Positions 1 to 6,312 of a stretch of DNA of 12,783 nt are shown one piece after another. Position 1 is the stretch's first letter, and every line of letters begins with the position of its first letter. The notes under the pieces were generated by a model, which worked only from the letters and a program-made list of their open reading frames with translations, was not told the origin of the DNA and did no database searches. Source of the stretch: GCA-020348365 sp964347995 (GTDB taxonomy: Archaea > Thermoproteota > Bathyarchaeia > Bathyarchaeales > Bathyarchaeaceae); NCBI GenBank assembly GCA_964347995.1, contig CAYGBA010000044.1, positions 1-12,783 on the forward strand, written 5' to 3'. The position numbers were made by a program, and so were the translations under genes.

Positions 1-32
1 GCCTAAAAAGTTTTGCTCATAGTTTTTGAGGC
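1..32. repeat. Imperfect inverted repeat at the window edge
   Basis: GCCTAAAAA at 1-9 can pair with TTTTTGAGGC at 23-32, leaving one bulged G and a 13-base loop. It may be the terminator of a gene left of the window, or chance in AT-rich sequence. No gene end is visible to decide. Confidence 0.25.
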
Positions 33-52
33 TGTCGAAATACTACTAAACG

Positions 53-60
53 CTAAATAA
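53..60 (+). promoter_or_regulatory. Possible TATA box of the PAC4-like gene
   Basis: CTAAATAA lies about 26-30 bases before a plausible transcription start near base 82. That would leave a short leader carrying GAGGG (89-93) ahead of the TTG start at 100. The assignment rests on spacing and composition only. Confidence 0.35.
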
Positions 61-99
61 GAGAGAGCATAGGCTATAACAGATACATGAGGGTTGTGT

Positions 100-453
100 T
101 TGTCGCGCGCGAAGGTTGTTAAGGAAGAGTTAGAGGAGAAGGATGTGCTTTTCTTGGCTCTCTATGTGGAAACAAGGAACGCAAGTCTGATTCTCCTGAG
201 TGAGGGGGAGGACCAGCTTGGCACGCTGGCTGTTGCTCTACCACAAGAGCAGAGGATGATTCGTCCACCGCTCTCCTCCATCCTGCTCGGCGACCGAAAC
301 ATCACGACTGCTCGCGTACTCGCTGAACGTACTGCAAAGACAACGAATAAAATCGCCCTCGTATCGGTTTTCACTAAGACAGTCAGCGAAAGTGAAGCCG
401 GGCCCATCCTGTTAAAACTTGTCAGAAAGATTGTTGGAAAAGAGAGTGTTTAG
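100..453 (+). CDS. PAC4-like proteasome assembly chaperone
   Basis: A protein of about 117 residues that resembles eukaryotic proteasome assembly chaperone 4 (PAC4/PSMG4), which helps build the 20S alpha ring together with PAC3. The call rests on remembered similarity. The stretch LLGD...TT...LAERTAKTTNK (about 62-84) followed by a hydrophobic strand matches the PAC4 pattern of LLGD, paired Thr, LAxRxAxKTNK and then a VSY-like strand. An earlier strand, LGTLAVALP, matches the PAC4 LAVAM segment. There is no signal peptide or membrane segment, so it should be cytosolic. I chose TTG at 100 because GAGGG at 89-93 sits 6 bases before it; TTG at 94 is the alternative. ATG at 87 is in another frame and stops after 11 codons. 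The archaeal partner would be the 20S alpha subunit (inference). Confidence 0.7.
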   Translation: MSRAKVVKEELEEKDVLFLALYVETRNASLILLSEGEDQLGTLAVALPQEQRMIRPPLSSILLGDRNITTARVLAERTAKTTNKIALVSVFTKTVSESEAGPILLKLVRKIVGKESV

Positions 454-533
454 GCTGAGTCTGAGAGGCTTTCTTGACGTCCTGGAACGACCGATCGTCC
501 CTCTAGCGTCTTCATTCTCAAACCCTCTCTTCA

Positions 534-1811
534 TCAGTAGGAGATCTCCAGAGAGTATGGCGTCTCACCGAGCAGTTTCACTGCGGCTGAACCCACCCTT
601 TCACGATGCGTTTCATTGGTATAGACGCGAAGGATGTTGATGAAGCCCTTGAGCACATCGAATATGCCTGAGATGTCGCTCAGCCGTCTTGGAACTCTCT
701 GCCCATCTCGTGTTTTCTGAAAGACAGGGATCTCCATGGGCTCTAGCAGAACTGAGTGTCGATAGGGCACAGAGGGAAGCGTTGGCACATCGATCACAAC
801 CGATCGTGGCTCAACTCCAGCCTTTGAGGCGATCTGGTCTCTTATCTTGTTTCGAATCACTTCGTTGCCAAATATGCCTGAGATCGTCTTGTCTCTCACG
901 TGAAATGTTCGATCATAAGCAATTTTAAGCAACCTACGCCTCTCCAGCTTTTCCATGATTTCTTTGGATTTTTCACATTTTTTGAGCATAGCCCATACAA
1001 TGTAATCGTTGAGAGCTAGGTATTCTTCCGGCGATTTGAAGTCTGTCAAGCCAAGTTCGTCCTTTGCTTGCTCCATTGCCATGGCGATCATTAACTGTGC
1101 TGCCCGGCTGACCCTGTGGAAGTATATGCTCTTGAAGGACTCCATGCGTGCCAAGATAAAAGATTCGAGGGCGGAAAGCGCGCCCAGGTCAACTGCTAGG
1201 TTCTCGTCGAATACATCCAGCATGTGGATGAGGCGGAAGATATCCACATATCCGTATTCCGCGCCCGTGTGGTACGTGTCCCGCACAACGAAATCGAGCT
1301 TATCCACATCCACCGAGCTTCGGATGATCTGATCCATGAATGCCTTTCGAGACTTATGCAACGATCCCACGGCAAGTTTGCTGATCACGTCAGGATCATA
1401 TCCGAGCCTGTTGATTGTGTCTGTGAGCTCGGATTCGTGAATCACCCATGTCGTCATGTCTTCATGTGTCTTGTTGAGGAATTTTGTGAGAATGTGTTCA
1501 AATACGTGGGAGAATGGACCATGCCCAACATCGTGGAGTAGAGCCGCCATTCTGATAATCTGAGCTTCATCTTCAGATAGATGCTCTGAGAGGTTTGAGT
1601 TCTCAATGAGACGTCCTGCCAAATACATGACACCAACAGAATGCTCAAATCTGGTATGGTTGGCGCCTGGATAGACGAACTCAGCCCCTGCGAGCTGTCG
1701 AAGTCGATGAAGCCTCTGAACCGGGAAGGAGTCGATGATTTCCTTTTCCATCTCGGTTATATACACATAACCATGAACGGGGTCCTTGATTTCACCCCAA
1801 TATCTTCGCAT
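534..1811 (-). CDS. HD-domain phosphohydrolase, SAMHD1/YwfO-like (COG1078)
   Basis: A protein of about 425 residues with the full metal-binding set of the SAMHD1/dGTPase-like HD family. It has an N-terminal DPVHGY motif (10-15), His57 in TRFEHSVG, His93-Asp94 in LLHDVGHGPFSH, and Asp168 in VDVDKLDFVVRD. Family members hydrolyse dNTPs to deoxynucleosides and triphosphate, often under allosteric nucleotide control; substrate choice here is not readable from sequence. I prefer ATG at 1811 because it gives MRRYWGEIKDPVHGY, a normal family N-terminus. GTG at 1826 adds five residues and could serve as a leaderless start, since an AT box (1847-1854) lies about 25 bases upstream. The gene ends facing the PAC4-like gene, with 80 bases between the two stops. 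With thymidylate kinase and nrdD in the same window, a role in dNTP control is reasonable but inferred. Confidence 0.88.
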   Translation of the reverse strand: MRRYWGEIKDPVHGYVYITEMEKEIIDSFPVQRLHRLRQLAGAEFVYPGANHTRFEHSVGVMYLAGRLIENSNLSEHLSEDEAQIIRMAALLHDVGHGPFSHVFEHILTKFLNKTHEDMTTWVIHESELTDTINRLGYDPDVISKLAVGSLHKSRKAFMDQIIRSSVDVDKLDFVVRDTYHTGAEYGYVDIFRLIHMLDVFDENLAVDLGALSALESFILARMESFKSIYFHRVSRAAQLMIAMAMEQAKDELGLTDFKSPEEYLALNDYIVWAMLKKCEKSKEIMEKLERRRLLKIAYDRTFHVRDKTISGIFGNEVIRNKIRDQIASKAGVEPRSVVIDVPTLPSVPYRHSVLLEPMEIPVFQKTRDGQRVPRRLSDISGIFDVLKGFINILRVYTNETHRERVGSAAVKLLGETPYSLEISY

Positions 1812-1846
1812 GCCCAAGATTCCCACGTCCTCAGTCTTGAATATTG

Positions 1847-1854
1847 TTATTAAA
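1847..1854 (-). promoter_or_regulatory. Possible TATA box of the HD-domain gene
   Basis: On the minus strand this reads TTTAATAA. It is centred about 26 bases before 1824, which fits a leaderless GTG start at 1826 or a 13-base leader to ATG at 1811. Confidence 0.4.
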
Positions 1855-1911
1855 GTGATCGATTTAGTCTGCTTTTCACTTTTTTAGTATAGTTTCTTGT
1901 TTGGCCGCGCT

Positions 1912-1938
1912 TCAATTAATGAGTCTCGATTAATGGAG
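1912..1938. repeat. Short tandem direct repeat in a divergent promoter region
   Basis: TCAATTAATGAG (1912-1923) and TCGATTAATGGAG (1926-1938) are near-identical copies at a 14-base period. They lie between the HD-domain gene (-) and the methyltransferase remnant (+). They could be a regulator site or AT-rich chance. The rest of the gap (1812-1985) is T-rich with no other clear element. Confidence 0.35.
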
Positions 1939-1985
1939 AAGGATAATTAGGTTTAATCCGACAGAATATTCAGAGGCGTTCAACT

Positions 1986-2648
1986 GTGGATGCTTATGAA
2001 CATCTTTACAAAGCAAAACGTGTTAAGACTGCTGAACTTGGAGAACCAGACGATTACATAATAGATTTGGAGTCTGTCCTTGCAGAGAGAGAATGCAGAA
2101 GAGTTTTAGATGTAGGTTGCGGGGCGGGCAGAAATGCTCTCTTTCTGGCTAAGTAAGGATATTATGTTGTGGGTGTGGACATTTCATCAACAGCCTTGAA
2201 AATGGCATTGCGAAAAGCTGACGGGCCAACTCTAAAAGAATGCCTGTTTATCAGGGGCACTTTTTTGAAGCTTCCGTTTTCAAATTCTCAGTTTAATGCC
2301 GTCGTCAGCTGCTATGGTATTGAGAATCAATCTTTATAGAAGATAAGAACGGCTTTGAACGAAATGAAGCGGGTCTTGGTGAGCGGAGGATTAGTTTTGG
2401 TGACCCTTCATTCCACCAAACATTGGAGGTTTGGATTAGGAAAACAAGTTGGCCCCGGTACATTCTTAACCACTGAGAGAATAGACGGCAAGAAGGTTAG
2501 ATTCAAAACACACTTCTTTGAAAAAGAAGATGTCACGGGATTATTCCGCAACCTTGACCTAGGTATTCTATCAATCAAGGAAATCGTAAGGGAAGCCGAT
2601 AAGAAAAGAGCCCACTGGATTACTATAGCAGAAAAGGGACTTGGGTAG
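1986..2648 (+). pseudogene. Class I SAM-dependent methyltransferase, two in-frame stops
   Basis: One reading frame encodes a typical class I methyltransferase of about 220 codons. Motif I is VLDVGCGAGRN (40-50), the acidic end of strand 2 is VVGVDIS (61-67), the strand 4 region is FNAVVSCYG, and a late LNEMKRVLVSGG helix-strand is typical of this fold. The frame is broken by TAA at codon 57 (2154-2156) and TAG at codon 118 (2337-2339), with no frameshift between them. The start is GTG at 1986 with GAGG at 1973-1976, nine bases upstream. Both stops are one substitution from ordinary codons. Readthrough is unlikely because TAA and TAG would both have to be decoded. From 2355 an open 97-codon tail remains, but it lacks the SAM-binding half and should be inactive. 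The substrate is unknown. The intact motifs suggest recent decay, or two errors in the assembly. Confidence 0.8.
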
Positions 2649-2661
2649 AAGTTTGCACGAG

Positions 2662-2686
2662 CATCTTTTCCTCGATGGAAAAATGG
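2662..2686. repeat. Imperfect inverted repeat after the methyltransferase remnant
   Basis: CAT-C-TTTTCC (2662-2671) pairs with GGAAAA-A-ATG (2677-2686) around a 5-base loop, giving nine pairs and one C-A mismatch. It starts 13 bases after the methyltransferase stop, so a transcription end is possible. No T-run follows, so the function is open. Confidence 0.3.
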
Positions 2687-2728
2687 GGCACCCTACATAA
2701 AAAGAGGGAGTTTGCGGGGGCGTCACCA

Positions 2729-2735
2729 TTATATG
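2729..2735 (+). promoter_or_regulatory. Possible TATA box of thymidylate kinase
   Basis: TTATATG predicts a transcription start near 2758-2762 and a leader of about 40 bases before ATG 2802. That leader contains a 13-codon ORF (ATG 2768, stop 2807-2809) overlapping the tmk start. It is probably chance. Confidence 0.35.
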
Positions 2736-2801
2736 TGGAAATGATCGATTTGTAGCAAGTGGGATTGATGCTGAAACTGCGACCTAACGGCGGTCTGAGA
2801 T

Positions 2802-3398
2802 ATGGGTAGTAGAGGCGTGTTTGTCTGTATCGAGGGCCTAGACGCCAGCGGAAAGACTACACATGCTCGTCGGCTTGTGGAGGACCTGTGGCAGAAAGGG
2901 TTCGACGCAGTATACACCACTGAACCGAGTACAGGTGAGATAGGCAAGTTCGTTAGAACATATGCTCTGCAGAGGAAGAAGCGGGCGCCGACTGTGGTGG
3001 AGGCTCTTCTCTTCGCCGTCGACAGGGTAGATCATGTAGAAACAAAGATCAAACCCGCATTGCAGAAGGACAAAATCGTTATCTGCGACAGATACCTGTA
3101 CTCTTCCCTAGCTTATCAAGGGGCGGCTGGACTCGATCTGAACTGGATAAGGGAAATCAACAAGAACGCCATAACTCCAGATTTGGCAATCTACTTGGAC
3201 GTTCCGCCGGAAGTGGTGGTCAAAAGGATTAAGTGGAAGAAGTCGGTGATGGAAAGGCTGCAGATTCAACAAAAAGTCCAGGAGATCTACATGAAACTGG
3301 TGGAAGAGGGTCTGTTGGTGCGGGTTGACGGGAATAGACCGAAAGATGATGTGTCAAAAGATATTCTAGCAGTTGTCCTTGATTTCTTACAGAGCTAG
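2802..3398 (+). CDS. tmk: Thymidylate kinase (dTMP kinase)
   Basis: This enzyme phosphorylates dTMP to dTDP with ATP, the step shared by all routes to dTTP. The 198-residue length is normal for the family. The P-loop GLDASGKTT is at 12-20 and TTEPSTGEIG at 39-48. The substrate-binding FAVDRVDH segment is at about 71-78 and the DRY motif at 96-98, followed by the usual SSLAYQG. A YLDVPPE strand (131-137) precedes the Arg/Lys-rich LID region. The start is fixed: an in-frame TGA (2796-2798) lies just upstream of ATG 2802. Only a weak GGCGG site is visible. The stop overlaps the stop of the convergent downstream gene by 4 bases. Confidence 0.95.
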   Translation: MGSRGVFVCIEGLDASGKTTHARRLVEDLWQKGFDAVYTTEPSTGEIGKFVRTYALQRKKRAPTVVEALLFAVDRVDHVETKIKPALQKDKIVICDRYLYSSLAYQGAAGLDLNWIREINKNAITPDLAIYLDVPPEVVVKRIKWKKSVMERLQIQQKVQEIYMKLVEEGLLVRVDGNRPKDDVSKDILAVVLDFLQS

Positions 3399-3934
3399 AG
3401 TGCTCGTAGGGTCTTCACCACGAGTTGTCTCAATCGGTTTTGAGAGAGCTCCTCATTGATGCGCTTCGTTATGAATGTGATAAGATTCTCTACAGAAATG
3501 CGTCGGATGCCGCGTTGGTGGGACACCATGAGTTCCAGATTCTCTTTGTTATAAAAGATGAATCGTAACATGTGGTAGTCAAACTTCAACGGAAGACGCT
3601 TTCCATTTTTAATGATATGATAACGGACGATCCACAAGAAGTCCATAGCTTTTAATACCTCTCTAGCTGTGCTTTTTTGCATCTTGTCCAATTCTTCCGC
3701 ATCTAAATAACCAAACTCGACGCCATCAGCTACTCCAAACTCAAAACTCACCTCACATTGCGAGTAAGAAATTGTCGCTATGTCCTTCAAACTAAAGACT
3801 TGTTCGTTTAGCTTGTGAAGAGCACTCAAAATCGCGTGTTGCGCCTTGCTCTTCGAAGATTCACAAGTGAAACGCGCTACGCCGTGGATGACATCTGGAA
3901 AGTCTTCGTAACGACCAAGCAGTCTGCTCACCAC
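3395..3934 (-). CDS. Unrecognised conserved-looking protein, 179 residues
   Basis: I do not recognise this family. It is soluble, with no signal peptide, membrane segment or Cys cluster. An N-terminal half with a helix-rich segment (about 28-50, AILSALHKLNEQVFSL) is followed by an acidic middle and a basic, helical C-terminal half (about 85-179) rich in Lys and Arg. It starts 14 bases after the zinc-ribbon gene upstream on the same strand, so the two are probably co-transcribed, possibly with coupled translation. Two tandem GTG codons (3934 and 3931) are the only sensible starts, because TAG lies two codons upstream. The nearest Shine-Dalgarno-like AGGAG is inside the end of the upstream gene and is too far away to be standard. 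A winged-helix or nucleic-acid-binding role is possible but unsupported. Confidence 0.75.
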   Translation of the reverse strand: MVSRLLGRYEDFPDVIHGVARFTCESSKSKAQHAILSALHKLNEQVFSLKDIATISYSQCEVSFEFGVADGVEFGYLDAEELDKMQKSTAREVLKAMDFLWIVRYHIIKNGKRLPLKFDYHMLRFIFYNKENLELMVSHQRGIRRISVENLITFITKRINEELSQNRLRQLVVKTLRAL

Positions 3935-3948
3935 TCGCTAGACCTAGG

Positions 3949-4305
3949 TCATCTCCTTTTGGCTCTCTTTACTCTTTCAAGGTTTTCCAGAAGCGTAGAC
4001 AACAGCGTCCCCAATCTCTGCAGTTTCTCCGGATCTTTTTCTTCCTTGATTTTTCCGTCTATCTCCTCTATCTTCGTGAGCAGAGTTGATTCTAGTTTGG
4101 TAAGGAAGATGGGACTCGCCGTCTCCACCGGTGGGGATCCCTCCTTGACAACTATAACTCGCTTCTTGCATTGCCCACACCAGAGTTCTCCGCTCGGCAT
4201 TCTAAATAGCGGTGAGGAGCACGCAGGGCAAGGAAGCTCCGTTAGGGTTGCGCCTTGTCGAAGTAGGTCGGCCATGCCCTGGATGTCTTCTTGTTCTTTA
4301 GACAA
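3949..4305 (-). CDS. Sssca1/autoantigen p27-type zinc-ribbon protein
   Basis: A 118-residue protein of the Sjogren's syndrome/scleroderma autoantigen 1 family, common in archaea and of unclear function. It has an N-terminal helix (MADLLRQGATLT), then one zinc ribbon with ligands Cys26, Cys29, Cys43 and Cys46 (CPAC and CGQC). The charged C-terminal helix (about 68-118) is likely to form a coiled coil, and the end is very basic. I chose TTG at 4305 because the minus strand has GAGG seven bases before it; ATG at codon 11 is the alternative but has no site. It is the first gene of a probable two-gene unit with the unknown gene downstream. It shares a 75-base divergent promoter region with UPF0147. 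Confidence 0.85.
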   Translation of the reverse strand: MSKEQEDIQGMADLLRQGATLTELPCPACSSPLFRMPSGELWCGQCKKRVIVVKEGSPPVETASPIFLTKLESTLLTKIEEIDGKIKEEKDPEKLQRLGTLLSTLLENLERVKRAKRR

Positions 4306-4380
4306 TCTCAGTCCTCACAAAGGATTTTAGTGAGTAGTATGTAATCTGAGTATCGCTAACGCTCTAAAGAGGTTTTCTCT

Positions 4381-4659
4381 ATGGTGAGAAAGAAGACGCT
4401 TAAGGAGTATGAGGAAAGAGTAAAGCAGGCGACGATAGTTCTGGGGCAGATTTCAGAGGACACGACGACCCCACGCAACATAAGGAGAGCGGCGAGACAG
4501 TCAATTGATGCTCTCCAGCTGACTGAATATAGCCAAGCGGTGAGAGCGTCGAACGCCATATCGATTCTGGACGATATTCTACAGGATCCCAACATGCCGC
4601 CTTACACAAGGGTGAAGCTGTGGAACGTGATAAGCCTACTGGAAGCAATCAAAGATTGA
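4381..4659 (+). CDS. UPF0147 family protein
   Basis: A 92-residue, all-helical archaeal protein of the UPF0147 family, function unknown. Family hallmarks visible are VLGQISEDTTTPRNIRRAA (about 20-38), the IDAL helix, AISILDDILQDPNMPPYTR (59-77) and LWNVISLLEAIK at the end. The length is normal. ATG at 4381 has AGAGG at 4368-4372, eight bases upstream. It diverges from the zinc-ribbon gene. The 152-base gap that follows (to the FAD enzyme) has only a short GTGATTTTTCAC dyad and a TATA box near its end. Confidence 0.92.
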   Translation: MVRKKTLKEYEERVKQATIVLGQISEDTTTPRNIRRAARQSIDALQLTEYSQAVRASNAISILDDILQDPNMPPYTRVKLWNVISLLEAIKD

Positions 4660-4803
4660 AACTCTCCAGAAGTGCTGTTCACCTCATCTCCTAGATTTCC
4701 TCAATAATTAATAGTAGTGATAAGCCTCTAAGGGAGACGCACCACGTGATTTTTCACTTTTGTTCGCAAACAATTCTTTCCGAGAGAAAAAGCTGAATTC
4801 GCT

Positions 4804-4814
4804 AGAAATATATG
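4804..4814 (+). promoter_or_regulatory. Strong TATA-like box of the COG2509 gene
   Basis: GAAATATATGG is close to the archaeal TATA consensus. It predicts a transcription start near 4835. The ATG at 4812-4814 lies inside this box, which argues that translation starts downstream, at TTG 4857. Confidence 0.5.
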
Positions 4815-4856
4815 GCACCTGTGACATCTAGTTTTGGGCCTTCAGGGGGACAACCA

Positions 4857-6236
4857 TTGAAATCTGATGTAATAATAGTGGGAGCCGGTCCAGCGGGAAT
4901 ATTCTCAGCTTTAGAGCTAACTGAAAACACCGAATTGAGTGTTCTCATGTTAGATAAGGGACCTGATCTGGACAAGCGCAGGTGTCCAGCAAGCAGAGGC
5001 CTCGGATGCATAAACTGTAATCCATGTACGCTTCTGTGTGGCTGGGGTGGGGCCGGGGCGTTCAGCGACGGAAAGCTCACGTTGTCAACTGAGGTCGGCG
5101 GTTGGCTGAATGAGTATCGCACGAAGGAAAAACTCACCAAACTCATAGAGTATGTAGATGGGATCTATCTGAAGTTCGGAGCTCCAGAACACGTCTATGG
5201 GGTGGACTCCGATGAAATAGACGAGATCGCGCGGAGGGCATCCCTTGCTGGCCTAGAACTTGTCCCTCAAAAACTCCGCCACATGGGGACAGAGAGATGT
5301 GCCGAAACGCTTCGAGAAATGCATAGCCGTCTTGGGGAGCGGGTTGAGATTCGAACTAAAACCGAAGTTAAGGGTCTCGTAGTGAAGAATGGTAGAATCG
5401 AAGGTGTGGAGACTACTGGTGGCGAGAAGATTTTCGGGAAGTACGTTATTGTGGCTCCGGGGAGAAGCGGGGCTGAGTGGTTGATGTGTGAGGCGCAGGT
5501 TTTGGGGTTGAAGACGTTGAACAACCCTGTGGATGTGGGGATCAGGGTTGAGGTTGAGGCTCCTGTTATGGAAGAGCTTGCAAAGACATTGTATGAGCCC
5601 AAGCTGGTCTACTACTCGAGGTCCTTCGACGATAAGGTTAGGACTTTCTGTGTGGCGCCTGAGGGTGAGGTCATCACAGAGTCTTATGAAGGCATTTTGA
5701 CTGTGAACGGTCAGAGCTACGCTGAGAGAAAGACCGGGAACACAAACTTCGCCATTCTCGTCACAACCTCTTTCACAGAGCCCTTCAGAGAGCCTATTGC
5801 ATATGGAAAATATCTTGCGAGGCTCACAAACCTCCTCAGCGGAGGGGTGATAATTCAGAGGCTTGGCGATCTCAAGGCTGGAAGGCGATCAACTGAAGAG
5901 AGAATCGCCAGAAGCATAGTTTCCCCCACATTAAAGAATGCCACACCCGGAGACCTCAGCTTTGTCTTGCCCTATCGCTACCTGGCTGACATCCGTGAGA
6001 TGCTTGAGGCGATAGATCGGATTGCGCCCGGAATAAACGCGAATCATACGCTGCTGTATGGTGTTGAAGTGAAATTCTACTCCTCAAGGCTGCAGCTGAG
6101 TGACCGCCTGGAAACGAAGATTCATAACCTATTCACTATAGGCGATGGAGCTGGGGTGACACGGGGACTCGTCCAAGCGTCGGCTTCAGGAGTGATTGTG
6201 GCAAGAGAAATCATCAGAAGAGAGAACAAGAAATAG
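4857..6236 (+). CDS. COG2509 FAD-dependent dehydrogenase with Cys cluster
   Basis: A two-dinucleotide-binding-domain flavoprotein of the uncharacterised COG2509 family, about 459 residues from TTG 4857. The N-terminal FAD-binding motif is VGAGPAG (8-14). It is followed by a Cys-rich segment with Cys43, Cys51, Cys54, Cys57 and Cys61, leading into CGWGGAGAFSDGKL, a family signature. The C-terminal FAD motif is LFTIGDGAGVTRGLVQA. Electron donor and substrate are unknown; the Cys cluster could hold an iron-sulfur centre or redox thiols (inference). TTG 4857 gives MKSDVIIVGAG, a normal N-terminus, with AGGGGGA at 4844-4850 six bases upstream. ATG 4812 would add 15 low-complexity residues and overlaps the TATA box. 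It faces the M32 gene, 76 bases apart. Confidence 0.88.
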   Translation: MKSDVIIVGAGPAGIFSALELTENTELSVLMLDKGPDLDKRRCPASRGLGCINCNPCTLLCGWGGAGAFSDGKLTLSTEVGGWLNEYRTKEKLTKLIEYVDGIYLKFGAPEHVYGVDSDEIDEIARRASLAGLELVPQKLRHMGTERCAETLREMHSRLGERVEIRTKTEVKGLVVKNGRIEGVETTGGEKIFGKYVIVAPGRSGAEWLMCEAQVLGLKTLNNPVDVGIRVEVEAPVMEELAKTLYEPKLVYYSRSFDDKVRTFCVAPEGEVITESYEGILTVNGQSYAERKTGNTNFAILVTTSFTEPFREPIAYGKYLARLTNLLSGGVIIQRLGDLKAGRRSTEERIARSIVSPTLKNATPGDLSFVLPYRYLADIREMLEAIDRIAPGINANHTLLYGVEVKFYSSRLQLSDRLETKIHNLFTIGDGAGVTRGLVQASASGVIVAREIIRRENKK

Positions 6237-6237
6237 C

Positions 6238-6280
6238 AAATCAACTAAATCGTCTTTTGGGCATGAGCGATTGATGATTT
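6238..6280. terminator. Possible bidirectional terminator between convergent genes
   Basis: Two short arms, AAATC (6238-6242) with GATTT (6276-6280) and AATCG (6248-6252) with CGATT (6268-6272), can form an interrupted hairpin between the convergent COG2509 and M32 genes. Position favours a terminator; pairing is weak. Confidence 0.25.
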
Positions 6281-6312
6281 AACTTAGCCTATTGATTCTG
6301 CCAGGAGTCACG

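Noticed and set aside
87..122. ATG-initiated 11-codon ORF upstream of and overlapping the PAC4-like gene
   Set aside because: Stops at once and is out of frame with the conserved protein; the TTG frame matches the family and has a good ribosome binding site.
484..501. Hairpin GGAACGA-CCGA-TCGTCCC between the convergent PAC4-like and HD genes
   Set aside because: Seven pairs with a mismatch, no T-run on either strand; too weak to call a terminator.
2154..2339. Pyrrolysine or other stop recoding in the methyltransferase
   Set aside because: One stop is TAA, which pyrrolysine does not use, and no recoding element is visible; a pseudogene or assembly error is simpler.
2768..2809. 13-codon upstream ORF overlapping the tmk start
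   Set aside because: No ribosome binding site and no conserved peptide pattern; likely chance.
3815..4330. Long plus-strand ORF opposite the unknown and zinc-ribbon genes
   Set aside because: Overlaps two better-supported minus-strand genes; its composition looks like antisense translation and it has no domain signal.
6269..6279. Possible C/D box small RNA (GATTGATGATTT)
   Set aside because: A C-box-like TGATGA is present, but no D box CTGA follows at a suitable distance.
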